Assembly (NCBI RefSeq): GCF_045679555.1 | Contig: NC_092087.1 | Location: 25,055,367-25,119,366 of the forward strand | Length of the DNA stretch: 64,000 nucleotides | From: Salvelinus alpinus | Taxonomy: Eukaryota; Chordata; Actinopteri; Salmoniformes; Salmonidae | Direction of reading: 5' to 3' | Shown: piece by piece, positions 37,063 to 51,900 of the stretch | How positions within the stretch are numbered: the stretch's first letter is position 1 | Layout of the letters: each line of letters opens with the position of its first letter | Notes under the pieces: generated by a model | What the model saw: the letters and a program-made list of their open reading frames with translations, nothing else | Database searches by the model: none | Told to the model about the DNA's origin: nothing | Position numbers and translations under genes: made by a program

Positions 37063-37157
37063 TATATAAACAGTGCATGTCTGAGAAAAAACCAAGCCAT
37101 GAGGTTGAAAGAATTGTCCGTAGAGCTCCGAAACAGGATTGTGTTGAGGCACAGAAC
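37063..37157 (+). mobile_element. Short Tc1 piece, inverted duplicate of 36522-36620
   Basis: ACAGTGCATGTCTGAG and GAAAGAATTGTCCGTAGAG occur here in plus orientation and as reverse complements at about 36525-36605. Both encode the N-terminal start of the same transposase. Confidence 0.75.
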
Positions 37158-38085
37158 TCCTGATTAGATAAGTATTCAACCCCCTGAGTCAATGTTATAA
37201 TCACCTTTGGCAGCGATTAGTCTTTTGTGGTACGTCTCTAAACACCTGGATTTGGCCATTATTCTTTTTAAACTCTTCAAGCTCTGTCAAGTTGGTTGTT
37301 GATCAATGTTAGACAGCCACTTTCAAAACAATTTAAGTCAAAACTGTAACAAAGCCACTCAAACTATTCTGTACAGGCTTCCTTCTTTTCACTCTGACAT
37401 TTAGGTTAGTATTGTGGAGTAACTACAATGTTGTTGATCCATCCTCAGTTTTCTCCTATCACAGCCATTAAACTCTGTAACTGTTTTAAAATCACCATGG
37501 ACCTCATGGTGAAATCCTTGAGCGGTTTCCTTCCTCTACGGCAACTGAGAGTTAGGAAGGACGCCTGTATCTTTGTAGTGACTGGGTGTATTGATACACC
37601 ATCCATATTTGGTGTCTGTTTTTTTAGGTGCTCTTCTTTGCAAGGCATTGGAAAACCTCCCTGGTCTTTGTGGTTGAATCTGCACTTGAAAAATCACTAC
37701 TTGACTGAGGGACCTTACAGATAATTGTATGTGTGGGGTTTTGAGATGGGGTAGTCATTCAAAAATCATGTTAACCACTATTATTGCACACAGAGTGAGG
37801 TCATGCAACTTATGTGACTTGTTAAGCACATTTTTACTCCTGAACTTATTTTGGGTTACCATAACAAAGGGGTTGAATACTTACTTATTGACTCAAGTAA
37901 TTTCAGCATTTCATTTTTAATTAATTTGTAAAACATTCAAAATACTAAATTCCAGTTTGACATTATGGGGTATTATGTGTAGATCCGTGAAATACATTTC
38001 AATTTTGTCAATTTTAAATTCAGGCTGTAAAACAGCAAATTGGGAAAAAGTCAAGGGGTGAGAATACTTTCTCAAAGCAAGAAGT
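37158..38085 (-). mobile_element. Tc1-like element lacking its left end, family of 53322-54842
   Basis: It aligns by eye with 53520-54840: TTTGGCAGCGATTAGTC, TTCAAGCTCTGTCAAGTTGG, GTTGATCCATCCTCAGTTTT and CATTATGGGGTATTATGTG. The left inverted repeat and the central catalytic part (near 53750-54120 of the other copy) are missing. The right end is decayed. Confidence 0.75.
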
Positions 38086-38944
38086 GAGTGAACCATACTG
38101 GGAAGGACAGAGGTCTTCCAATAAGTGGATTTTATGTTCATTTTGTGTGACTTTCTTTAGATGTCATAGGATTTAGACTTTGCACTGTCAACTTTGAGGC
38201 AAGGTAATCATGGAAAGCCAGGCCTGCTTTAATTCATCCACACAGACACACAGACAGCACAAGTGTGTGTGTAAAGAATAGATGTCATCTGAATGGTCTC
38301 AGCAGTGTGTTCCATGTACAGCACACGTGTTATAGAAAAAGACCAGATGTTTTAAATGCAACGTGACAGATTTATTACTGCACTTCAGGATGATACTACT
38401 GCATTGTATTTTGAAATATGTAGCACGTCACATCTCCAGATATAATTAAGAGTTTTCTCTTTGAAACATAGATATTACTAATCATGTCAATGGCCTTGCG
38501 TACAGTATGTATGGAAAGACAATGTCTTTTGAAGGGCCTTATCAAACTACGCTGTTTATTCTGAGTGCTTTGATATTCTGTAGCTGGCTTCATTCAGATA
38601 GTTTCTTTGATCAGCAGAGTGTGTGGATGATCAGGTATCTCTTTCTACCCTTGAAGAAGCTTGCGTTCATGTGTGCTTTCCCCCCGTACGTTTCTCAAAT
38701 GTACCATGTCAACCTGTCATGCTCAGCAATACCCGCCTGCAGCCAAACAGGAGAGTTCATTCCCCATCAGTGGCTAGCACCACGCTTAATATGCTCAAGA
38801 GGGAAAATAAATGTGTGTGTGTGATGCATGTGTGTGTATGAGAGAACGTGTGTGTGTGTGTTTTGCTAATGTTAAGAGATCATCACTGATAGACACACAC
38901 ATACTATGTATATTCTATGTGGCAGAGGGGGTGCAAACAGCCTT

Positions 38945-38948
<4 letters not shown>
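38086..38948. other. No gene recognised
   Basis: Intron with short GT runs near 38813-38865; nothing else recognised. Confidence 0.45.

Positions 38949-38982
<34 letters not shown>
38949..38982. repeat. (TG)n microsatellite
   Basis: About 17 TG units directly before the LTR-like repeat. Confidence 0.9.
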
Positions 38983-38983
<1 letters not shown>

Positions 38984-38989
38984 ACCTGC

Positions 38990-39246
38990 TGTCACGCTGG
39001 TATAACTGATTCGGGTGAGACACAGGAATTCGTAATAGGGGTTTTTATTGACCTAAATTACGGCATGCCATGTAAAGGCACTGGGACGAAGACCAAACAC
39101 GTAACAAAACACAGGGTAGAAACCCAAAACAAAAGAGCGAGGAGTACCTCAAATAAATAACACACGCGCACAATGATTAACCCACGGGACGAGACCCGTA
39201 ATCATCTGCGCAATCCACAATGACACGAAAGCCAAAACACACAGCG
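38990..39246. mobile_element. LTR-like repeat, partial copy 1
   Basis: It begins TGTCACGCTGGTATAA and matches 39542-39800 almost base for base in the stretch GAGCGAGGAGTACCTC to CCGTAATCATCTGCGC. It ends after AAAGCCAAAACAC, so its last 150 bases are absent. Confidence 0.75.
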
Positions 39247-39319
39247 CAACAACACCGGCCTCGAGGACAATCACAGGAACGCAGTGCGGGTCGATCAGGA
39301 CCAGATGCAGCTGCCGGAG

Positions 39320-39510
39320 TTGCGTCCTCATTGGACAAACCAGTAGCAGTGGCGACAGACCGGTTGTGGCGGTGTCGGACGGGCCAGTTGTAGCTGCTGA
39401 AGAGGCGGTGTCGGATGGACCCGTTGTGGTGACTTTGGACGACCCAGTTGCAGCTGCCGAAGTTGCGGCGGAGCCGGACGGACCAGTCACAGCGTCGTCG
39501 GATGGGCCAT
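39320..39510. repeat. GC-rich degenerate minisatellite between the LTR-like repeats
   Basis: Repeated blocks of the form CGGACGGGCCAGTTGTAGC and GCTGCCGAAG recur five times or so at irregular 27-36-bp spacing. Both strands stay open (plus: VSDGPVVAAEEAVSDG). It is markedly more GC-rich than the surroundings. It may be a remnant of an element's internal region. Confidence 0.6.
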
Positions 39511-39541
39511 TCCCTCTTTCTCCCTTAATGGTCCATTATTC

Positions 39542-39941
39542 TGTCACGTTGGTATAAAGGGATCGGGAGACAGATGCAGGAGTGCGTAATATGTTTTTTT
39601 ATTGACCCAAATTACAGCGTGCCATGTAAAGGCACGGGAACGAAGACCAAACAAACACGTAACAAAACACAGGGTAGAAACCCTAACAAAAGAGCGAGGA
39701 GTACCTCAAATAAATAACACACGCGCACAATGATTAACCCACGGGACGAGACCCGTAATCATCTGCGCAATCCACAAGGGCACGAAAGCCAAAACACAGC
39801 ACAGGTACTCACACGCACCAACAGACATTGTAACAATAATCAACAGCCCAATGGAAACCAAAGGGCACACTTATACATCTACTAATCAGTGGGAATAGGG
39901 GACAGGTGTGCGTAATTAAAGTTCCAGAGGGATCCATGACA
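39542..39941. mobile_element. LTR-like repeat, full copy 2
   Basis: 400 bp beginning TGTCACGTTGGTATAA and ending GGATCCATGACA, so it has TG...CA ends with a short inverted TGTCA / TGACA. No matching flanking duplication was seen. With copy 1 it forms a direct pair 552 bp apart. Confidence 0.7.
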
Positions 39942-41068
<1,127 letters not shown>

Positions 41069-41225
41069 TTCTGTGGTGCTCACTGCTGGAACTTTGCTGC
41101 TCAGTGACTTGTCATTTCCATTTCATCCCCACTCTCTTTATAATAGGTTGCTAATCAATACAGTAACAGGTACAGGGATTCTTCCCTCACTGCAGGAGCC
41201 AGGAGCACGGAGGCATGAAGTGTGA

Positions 41226-44200
41226 ACATCTCCCAACCCTCCCTCCCTCCTCTCCATCCTCTCCACTATCCCTTCCCAACCACCTCCCTCCCTCCTCTCC
41301 ATCCTCTCCACTATCCCTTCCCCACCACCTCACTCCCCATCCTCTCCATCCTCTCCTATCTATTCATTCTCCCTTTCCCACCACCTCACTCCGCATCCTG
41401 TCCATCCTCTCCTATCTATTCATTCTCCCTTTCCCACCACCTCACTCCCCATCCTGTCCATCCTCTCCTATCTATTCATTCTCCCTTCCCCACCACCTCA
41501 CTCCCCATCCTCTCCATCCTCTCCTATCTATTCATTCTCCCTTTCCCACCACCTCACTCCGCATCCTGTCCATCCTCTCCTATCTATTCATTCTCCCTTT
41601 CCCACCACCTCACTCCCCATCCTGTCCATCCTCTCCTATCTATTCATTCTCCCTTCCCCACCACCTCACTCCCCATCCTCTCCATCCTCTCCTATCTATT
41701 CATTCTCCCTTCCCCACCACCTCACTCCGCATCCTGTCCATCCTCTCCTATCTATTCATTCTCACTTCCCCACCACCTCACTCCCCATTCTCTCCTATCT
41801 ATTAATTCTCCCTTCCCCGCCACCTCACTCCCCATCCTGTCCATCCTCTCCTATCTATTCATTCTCCCTTCCCCACCACCTCACTCCCCATCCTGTCCAA
41901 CCTCTCCTATCTATTCATTCTCCCTTCCCCACCACCTCACTCCCCATCCTGTCCATCCTCTCCTATCTATTCATTCTCCCTTTCCCACCACCTCACTCCC
42001 CATCCTGTCCATCCTCTCCTATCTATTCATTCTCCCTTCCCCACCACCTCACTCCCCATCCTGTCCATCCTCTCCTATCTATTCATTCTCCCTTCCCCAC
42101 CACCTCACTCCGCATCCTGTCCATCCTCTCCTATCTATTCATTCTCCCTTCCCCACCACCTCACTCCCCATCCTGTCCATCCTCTCCTATCTATTCATTC
42201 TCCCTTCCCCACCACCTCACTCCCCATCCTCTCCTATCTATTCATTCTCCCTTCCCCACCACCTCACTCCCCATCCTGTCCATCCTCTCCTATCTATTCA
42301 TTCTCCCTTTCCCACCACCTCACTCCCCATCCTGTCCATCCTCTCCTATCTATTCATTCTCCCTTCCCCACCACCTCACTCCCCATCCTCTCCTATCTAT
42401 TCATTCTCCCTTCCCCACCACCTCACTCCCCATCCTGTCCATCCTCTCCTATCTATTCATTCTCCCTTCCCCACCACCTCACTCCCCATCCTGTCCATCC
42501 TCTCCTATCTATTCATTCTCCCTTCCCCACCACCTCACTCCCCATCCTGTCCATCCTCTCCTATCTATTCATTCTCCCTTTCCCACCACCTCACTCCCCA
42601 TCCTGTCCATCCTCTCCTATCTATTCATTCTCCCTTTCCCACCACCTCACTCCGCATCCTCTCCTATCTATTCATTCTCCCTTTCCCACCACCTCACTCC
42701 CCATCCTCTCCTATCTATCTATTCATTCTCCCTTCCCCACCACCTCACTCCGCATCCTGTCCATCCTCTCCTATCTATTCATTCTCCCTTTCCCACCACC
42801 TCACTCCCCATCCTGTCCATCCTCTCCTATCTATTCATTCTCCCTTTCCCACCACCTCACTCCGCATCCTCTCCTATCTATTCATTCTCCCTTTCCCACC
42901 ACCTCACTCCCCATCCTCTCCTATCTATCTATTCATTCTCCCTTCCCCACCACCTCACTCCCCATCCTGTCCATCCTCTCCTATCTATTCATTCTCCCTT
43001 CCCCACCACCTCACTCCGCATCCTCTCCTATCTATTCATTCTCCCTTTCCCACCACCTCACTCCCCATCCTCTCCTATCTATCTATTCATTCTCCCTTCC
43101 CCACCACCTCACTCCCCATCCTGTCCATCCTCTCCTATCTATTCATTCTCCCTTCCCCACCACCTCACTCCGCATCCTGTCCATCCTCTCCTATCTATTC
43201 ATTCTCCCTTCCCCACCACCTCACTCCCCATCCTGTCCATCCTCTCCTATCTATTCATTCTCCCTTCCCCACCACCTCACTCCGCATCCTGTCCATCCTC
43301 TCCTATCTATTCATTCTCCCTTCCCCACCACCTCACTCCGCATCCTGTCCATCCTCTCCTATCTATTCATTCTCACTTCCCCACCACCTCACTCCCCATT
43401 CTCTCCTATCTATTAATTCTCCCTTCCCCGCCACCTCACTCCCCATCCTGTCCATCCTCTCCTATCTATTCATTCTCCCTTCCCCACCACCTCACTCCCC
43501 ATCCTGTCCAACCTCTCCTATCTATTCATTCTCCCTTCCCCACCACCTCACTCCCCATCCTGTCCATCCTCTCCTATCTATTCATTCTCCCTTTCCCACC
43601 ACCTCACTCCCCATCCTGTCCATCCTCTCCTATCTATTCATTCTCCCTTCCCCACCACCTCACTCCCCATCCTGTCCATCCTCTCCTATCTATTCATTCT
43701 CCCTTCCCCACCACCTCACTCCGCATCCTGTCCATCCTCTCCTATCTATTCATTCTCCCTTCCCCACCACCTCACTCCCCATCCTGTCCATCCTCTCCTA
43801 TCTATTCATTCTCCCTTCCCCACCACCTCACTCCCCATCCTCTCCTATCTATTCATTCTCCCTTCCCCACCACCTCACTCCCCATCCTGTCCATCCTCTC
43901 CTATCTATTCATTCTCCCTTTCCCACCACCTCACTCCCCATCCTGTCCATCCTCTCCTATCTATTCATTCTCCCTTCCCCACCACCTCACTCCCCATTCT
44001 CTCCTATCTATTCATTCTCCCTTCCCCACCACCTCACTCCCCATCCTCTCCTATCTATTCATTCTCCCTTCCCCACCACCTCACTCCCCATCCTGTCCAT
44101 CCTCTCCTATCTATTCATTCTCCCTTTCCCACCACCTCACTCCCCATCCTGTCCATCCTCTCCTATCTATTCATTCTCCCTTCCCCACCACCTCACTCCC

Positions 44201-44908
44201 CATCCTCTCCTATCTATTCATTCTCCCTTCCCCACCACCTCACTCCCCATCCTGTCCATCCTCTCCTATCTATTCATTCTCCCTTCCCCACCACCTCACT
44301 CCACATCCTGTCCATCCTCTCCTATCTATTCATTCTCCCTTCCCCACCACCTCACTCCCCATCCTGTCCATCCTCTCCTATCTATTCATTCTCCCTTTCC
44401 CACCACCTCACTCCCCATCCTGTCCATCCTCTCCTATCTATTCATTCTCCCTTTCCCACCACCTCACTCCGCATCCTCTCCTATCTATTCATTCTCCCTT
44501 TCCCACCACCTCACTCCCCATCCTCTCCTATCTATCTATTCATTCTCCCTTCCCCACCACCTCACTCCCCATCCTGTCCATCCTCTCCTATCTATTCATT
44601 CTCCCTTCCCCACCACCTCACTCCGCATCCTCTCCTATCTATTCATTCTCCCTTTCCCACCACCTCACTCCCCATCCTCTCCTATCTATCTATTCATTCT
44701 CCCTTCCCACCTCACTCCCCATCCTGTCCATCCTCTCCTATCTATTCATTCTCCCTTCCCCACCACCTCACTCCGCATCCTGTCCATCCTCTCCTATCTA
44801 TTCATTCTCCCTTCCCCACCACCTCACTCCCCATCCTGTCCATCCTCTCCTATCTATTCATTCTCCCTTCCCCACCACCTCACTCCCCATCCTCTCCATC
44901 CTCTCCTA
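41226..44908. repeat. Polypyrimidine minisatellite, 56-bp unit, 3.7 kb
   Basis: The unit runs CTATCTATTCATTCTCCC, then TTCCCCACCACCTCACTC, then CCCATCCTGTCCATCCTCTC. Variants lack nine bases (GTCCATCCT and the like), giving 47-bp units, or add one CTAT. Point variants alternate (CCGCATCC for CCCCATCC, CTTTCCC for CTTCCCC). About 66 units by length. The frame at 41222-45076 is open for 1284 codons only because a stop-free unit whose length is not a multiple of three is read in all three phases. No start context, domain or splice logic supports a protein. Confidence 0.98.
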
Positions 44909-46357
<1,449 letters not shown>

Positions 46358-46411
46358 TTAGCCTACCACAGGGGAGCTGAGGAGTTTGATTGTGTCAAGT
46401 ATACTCCCTCT

Positions 46412-46682
46412 CTGGCCTCTAGGTCACCAGACTGCTGATTATTACGCACACTTGTCACCATTGTCACGCGCACCAGCGCTTATTGTGACTCACCTGGACT
46501 CCATCACCTCCTTGATTACCTGCCCTATTTATGTCACTCCCTTTGGTACCTTCCCCAGGTGTTATTGTATCTGTTTCATGTCGGTGTGCTGTTCGTGTTT
46601 CTTGTTTTGTTTATGTTGGTTTATTTATTAAATGTATTCACTCCCTGAACTTGCTTCCCGACTCTCAGCGTACATGGTTACA
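46412..46682. mobile_element. Dispersed salmonid repeat
   Basis: Motifs CACCAGACTGCTGATTATTA, GACTCACCTGGACTCCATCA, CCTTGATTACCTGCCCTATT and CTTGCTTCCCGACTCTCAGC are those of a frequent salmonid repeat. It begins 86 bases upstream of the exon's acceptor site in transcript terms. Class uncertain. Confidence 0.55.
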
Positions 46683-49157
46683 GATTGGATAATTACCGTG
46701 GAGCATACAGTATACTAGAACGTCAAGAGTAGGATTCATGTTGGATTATAAATTGGTATATGTGGAGGGTAGAAAATGGTATGCTAGAAATAAAATAAAT
46801 CACTGCTGTGAATAACATTTTTCAATACATTATCTACAGCGGACTATAAAAAAAGACATTGTACTAAATAAGACCACTGTGCTTCTTTTAATTTGCTTCT
46901 ACTGTATGGTTACAAATATTATCTTAAGAAATGATGAGGTTAAAAACATGTTGTTTTTAACAACCTGAACTTAAATCATGAGTTCATATCATCATATACT
47001 GCATGCACATGTTAAAAACCCTGCTGAAAAATAATTTAAATTCACATCATTATAAATGTAAGGCACACAACATGTAATTACTATGTTATCCTTTTCAACA
47101 CAGCATGCGTTGCAAGTTGCCCCTAGAGGCATTTAGATGATTCTAATTTGACTCTCAGAGTGTTCCTCACTCCATACAAATCACTCCCTGATGATGAGGA
47201 AATGATGCTCTGCTCTCACATTAATGTGCCTGTCTTTGCATCCCTGAGATCCTGCATACGATACTCATATGTTCCAGTAGGTGAGAAATCCTCCTGGGGT
47301 TCTGGAATGAAGGCCTGGAGATACAGAGCAATTACGCTCCTCTCATTATGACTACACACATCAGTTCTTAACCAGGCCGACTGGGTTACACCAGCCTCCA
47401 TTCACTCCACTCACAATGGCTCTCCTGCAGAGGTGATATCATTCACAACAACTGCAGCACAATGGACCTTGTTCTGACAAAAGACAGTGTCAGAAAAATT
47501 CAGAGAGAGAAGAGGAGAAACCCGCCAATGCCACTGGTGGGTCCAAGTAACAATAGGGATCGCCCTGGGGAGTGAGGGGCTGATGGGGCCTAGGGACGTC
47601 CCTCCTTGTCTAAAGAGAGAGAGAGGACTGCAGAGGGATAGGGGGATGGAGACAGAGGGAGAGGGCAGGGGCCTGACAGAGCCCGCGACTGGGTCAGTGA
47701 GTAATGACGGAGACACTGGGAGTGCCCCTTTCACACAATTATAAAGTGGCTGGCTAATGCAGCCAGAGGAGATGCAGGAGAGGGGCCCTAAATCACTGTG
47801 TGGCCCTCTCCTCATGCCCCGGGGAAAACTCTTTATCTTCCTGCGACAGCCATGGCCACAGACACCACCGTCCAACAGTTAAACTGGAGCTCATCCGAGG
47901 ACACAGAGGAGAGGAGAGAAGGATAATTGGAGAAAGAGTTGTGGTAAACAGGAGCCAAAGAACACTTCCTCTTTTGTAACAGTGTGTTTTCTTTATGGTG
48001 GCTTTGCATTTTAAACATGGTGGTAAAACATTTATTTTTTATTTTTATTGAAGGCAGGCTCTGTAAATGTCTGAAGTGGCTGGATCCTGAAAAAAAGATC
48101 TGAGCTGAGCTCTCACTGGGATGGACAGGTTTGGTAACACTTTCCTGCTCACATGTTCATCAAGGGCTGCCATGCCCAGACCACAGGCAGTGGGGACTGG
48201 GATTAAAAGGAGAACATTTGCAGTCATGTTGGCCGCCGCTGTCCTGCAGTATTAATGTCACTCTCCACAAGCTTAGGTGTTGATATATCGGGCCATGAGG
48301 CAGAACACAAACCATAGAAGTGAGGAAGTAATCCCTTGAGTGCGCTATATTTAAACCGCAAAACCCACAATATGCTGGACTAGTTGAATATTTTACTGGT
48401 AGTTTCCTGCCTGGAGACATGCTTTCAAGTCTGTGGTAGAGGCAGAACTCACAAAATGTCCACTTTCAAGTCATGTCTACCTAGAGAATATTTATCTAAC
48501 CCCCTGGCCTTTTATCGGTTGGTCTAAAACCACAATGATTCCATCAGACTCCTTAATGCTGAAAATGCATTGCCATGAGGAATCAGCTGTTTTGTCCATA
48601 AGAAATATAAAGCCCTCTGATGACCATGTATGAACAGCATTTCAAAGGATATTCAAAGACTATGGTATCTTCCAACCTCTTTATCTGACCCCCATATGGG
48701 ATACTTGATCAAAACATAGCACTTGTGTGTTTGTGTGTATGAGTTTGTCTGTGTGCATGCTTGCGTGTGTGTGTATGTGTGTGTTATTTAGTTCCAGACC
48801 CTGGGGTCAGGTAAGCAGCTCTTTGTCCAGCCATCAGCCAGGTGGACATTAGAGCAGTTTACTCAGTACCATCTGTGCAGACAGAGAATGAGAGCCGTAC
48901 AATGGGACTGCTCTGACACCATGGGGCCAGAGGAGAGAGATACTAAGAGGACAAATGGCCACTTGGATAGTACATTATGCTGTCCACATAAACCTAAGCT
49001 AATTTGGACCATGTCAGCACGGGGCAAATACTTGTCTATTACCCTGTTTGTGTGTACATGCATGCCTGTGCATGCCTGTGTGTGCACCTGGCCTATGTGT
49101 GTGTGTGTATTTGTCTCTCTGTGTATGTGAATGTAAACAAGGTGAACTGTACATATA
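46683..49157. other. No gene recognised
   Basis: 2.5 kb of intron. It includes a GC-richer, repeat-free stretch (47400-47900) with a 154-codon minus-strand ORF that matches nothing I know, and GT-rich runs at 48720-48785 and 49045-49115. Confidence 0.4.
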
Positions 49158-50049
49158 CACTGAGTGTACAAAACATGAAGAACACCTACTCTTTCCATGA
49201 CATAGACTGAGCAGGTGAATCCAGGTGAAAGCTATGATCCTTATTTGATGTCACTTGTTAAAGATGCACTATGCAGAAATTGCTACAACATTTCTTGGTT
49301 GCAAAAATTCTAATAGTTAACCTAATTTTAGTTTATGTGACAAAACAAGCAAGGGTAGTGCAGAGGATCATTGTTCTATCTAAACTGCTGTGAAATATAT
49401 TTTCCATAACGAAATATATTGTATTTTCAGCTGTTTGAAGCTGGTGTACAAAAACTAAAGTAAAAGATGAAAAAACGGGAAGCAGAAAAATATTGCACAT
49501 ACAGTAGAACAGATATACTGCTTCATAGACTTGCTTTCAATGAGAATGACAGATCTTTAACACACTTTTCTATGTGAATTTGGTCGCGTCGCCCCAAAAA
49601 GTTACATATTTCAGCTTTAAATCCACTTCAATCATGTAGATGAAGGGGAGGAGACAGGTTAAAGAAGGATTTTTAAGCCTTGAGACAATTGAGACATGGA
49701 TTGTGTATGTATGCCATTCAGAGGGTGAATGGGCAAGACAAAATATTTAAGTGAACGAGGATGGTAGTAGGTGCCAGGCACACCGGTTTGTGTCAAGAAC
49801 TGCAACACTCCTGAGTTTTTCACGCTCAACAATTTCCCGTGTGTATCAAGAATGTTCCATAACCCAAAGGACATCCAGACAACCTGACACAACTGTGGGA
49901 ATTATTGGCGTTAACATGGGCCAGCATCCCTGTGGAACGCTTTTGACACCTTGTAGAGTCCATGCCCCAATGAATTGAGGCTGTTCTGAGAGCAAAAGGG
50001 GGTGCAACTCAATATTAAGAGATGTTCTTAATGTTTTGTACACTCAGTG
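49158..50049 (+). mobile_element. Tc1-like short element with a TTAA insertion
   Basis: The left end CACTGAGTGTACAAAACAT and the right end ATGTTTTGTACACTCAGTG are near-perfect inverted repeats, flanked by TA on both sides. Between them is a fragment of a Tc1-like transposase (49751-49978) with [20 protein letters not shown], a helix-turn-helix. A 355-bp element sits in it at 49262. Confidence 0.88.
49262..49616. mobile_element. TTAA-flanked non-autonomous element
   Basis: It is bounded by TTAA at 49258-49261 and 49617-49620. Removing it restores CACTTGTTAAATCCACTTC of the host element. The ends AGATGCACTATGCAG and ATATTTCAGCT are partly inverted (TTAAAG.TG.A). No coding sequence. The target site suggests a piggyBac-type transposase. 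Confidence 0.75.
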
Positions 50050-51549
50050 TACATGTGCGTGTGTGTTTGATGGATGGACCGTTTACAGGCTGTCACACCA
50101 GCTAAAAGGGTTAATTCAAACAGGTCAAATGGAGTAGGTGGTTCTGCTCTCTACCCTTTGGGTGGATGAGGTGAAGGGCATCGACCAGAGCATCGACTGG
50201 TCATTTTTCTCCTCGGAGCCCACAGTGACTTCAGTCATTAGACAACGCCATTAAGTGATTATGTTTAAGGAAATCGATGCTTCATTGTTTTCATCTTAGC
50301 CCAACAGCCAATTAAAACCCAACTAATGAGAGAGCGCTTCAATATGAAGAGATAGAAGAGGTGAGAAATGGAAGCTTACAGGTCAGAGCCATTATTCACA
50401 ATAATGAATTAACCGCTCACCATTAAAAAGCACAGAGAAACAAGTTTGAAAGGTATAGTACGGTATGATTGGAAAGTCTTTGCGCTCATGTACTGTATAT
50501 TGTGCACTCCCGCACATACATTCCAGTATGGCTCTCCAATGACAACATCAGGCAAAGGGAACATTTACAAGAGAGTAAAGGAGCCTTGTGTTTTAGACAG
50601 GGAGGTTTCCGGCTACTCACTCCCCTCTCACTAAATCTGGCCAGTTCAGACAACGAGACAATAGCAGTGTTTGTGTCTATGTCAGTACAGAGATAACTGC
50701 CTCTAATCTATGCAGAGTGTGCCTCTCTCTCTCTCACACTCACTCCAAGAGTGGCCATTAAGCCGGTATGTATTGCTGAAACAACAAACTACACAAATTG
50801 AGAAGTTCAGTCTAAATCACTCATTGACGACCTCTCAACCCACAACATCTTAATCACAATGCACTCAAGAGAAGATGTGTTCTTTCCATTTTCTTTCATG
50901 TTTGAGGGGGTCTTTTGTTTTGGCTTCCTTCGTTCTACCTCTTCTCTGTGTGGGGTTTTAATCACTAACTGACAGCACAAAGTTTTGTTTAAATGGGCAG
51001 AAAGAGTGTGGTTCTAATGATTTTATCTTTCAATAAGTAGGTAAGGGGAAAACACCCAAAATAAAGAACTAAACATAATTTGTGGCTTTCATTTATGGAA
51101 CTAAGTGTGAGCTGTGTTCATTTGCAGTTTGTTTGAAGGTGGTGATGGAAATCAAATTGAGTTTTTCATCCCCTCACCCTTAGAGCTTATCGACTATGAA
51201 CCTTAAAACAATATTTTCTTAATCTGTTTTCTGTTAAAAACATATCTATTAAAGTACCACCAGTGTTCCATTATATACAGCATTGAATTGGATTGTTTTC
51301 AGTCACACTGGAATATGGTGGAGTAAGGTCATGCATTATGGAACAGACCCTTCTTTTCAGACAATGTATTTACGCTTGAATGGCACACATACTGTAGGTG
51401 CAGTACATTCATTGTGAAGTGCTTTGATTGATAACAAATAAGTCTGACATCAAAACAGCCCTATTCTGTTTGGCCGAGTCTGTCTTTAGCATCAGTTAGC
51501 TGGGTCTTTACCGGGTGGACTGGCAATCAGCTAGCATCAGAAATTAAGA
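50050..51549. other. No gene recognised
   Basis: Intron without recognised repeat or coding sequence. Confidence 0.45.
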
Positions 51550-51900
51550 AAGAAAATGGGAGATATTAATGACTCGTTTGAGGAGGCAGAGGCATCAAAG
51601 TGGATGAGGCCCAGCTGTCCCTGTGCATGTATCTTTAATGGTGCTCCTCGTCATTATCAGCCAGGCACAGGGATTTAGCTCATTACTTAAACATCAAGGA
51701 GGAACTCCAGGAACACTCCCCTGATTACTTAAGATAATGTTTAAATGCGCTACAAAGCAACATCATATGGACTCCAAATGAGATTAAATCTACCCCCGCC
51801 AGAAAAACTGTTTTCGTGTCGTTCCCTCTGACTTCAATTAATGCTCTCCATATTTCATCTGCTCAAATGCACCCTCTGAGTCAGAACTGTGTGAAATTAC
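51550..51900. other. Repeat-free stretch, possible conserved non-coding element
   Basis: Balanced base composition, no recognised repeat and no ORF, with motifs such as CATGTATCTTTAATGG and GCTCATTACTTAA. The idea that it is regulatory is a guess from texture only. Confidence 0.2.

Noticed and set aside
39149..39557. Ala/Ser/Thr-rich ORFs on both strands as a mucin-like gene
   Set aside because: They translate a GC-rich minisatellite between two LTR-like repeats; no signal peptide or conserved domain.
41226..44908. CRISPR array
   Set aside because: Units are contiguous with no unique spacers, in a vertebrate intron; it is a minisatellite.
47411..47875. 154-codon minus-strand ORF as a TAFA1 upstream exon
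   Set aside because: It has no secretory leader or match to TAFA1; probably an open frame in GC-richer intron.
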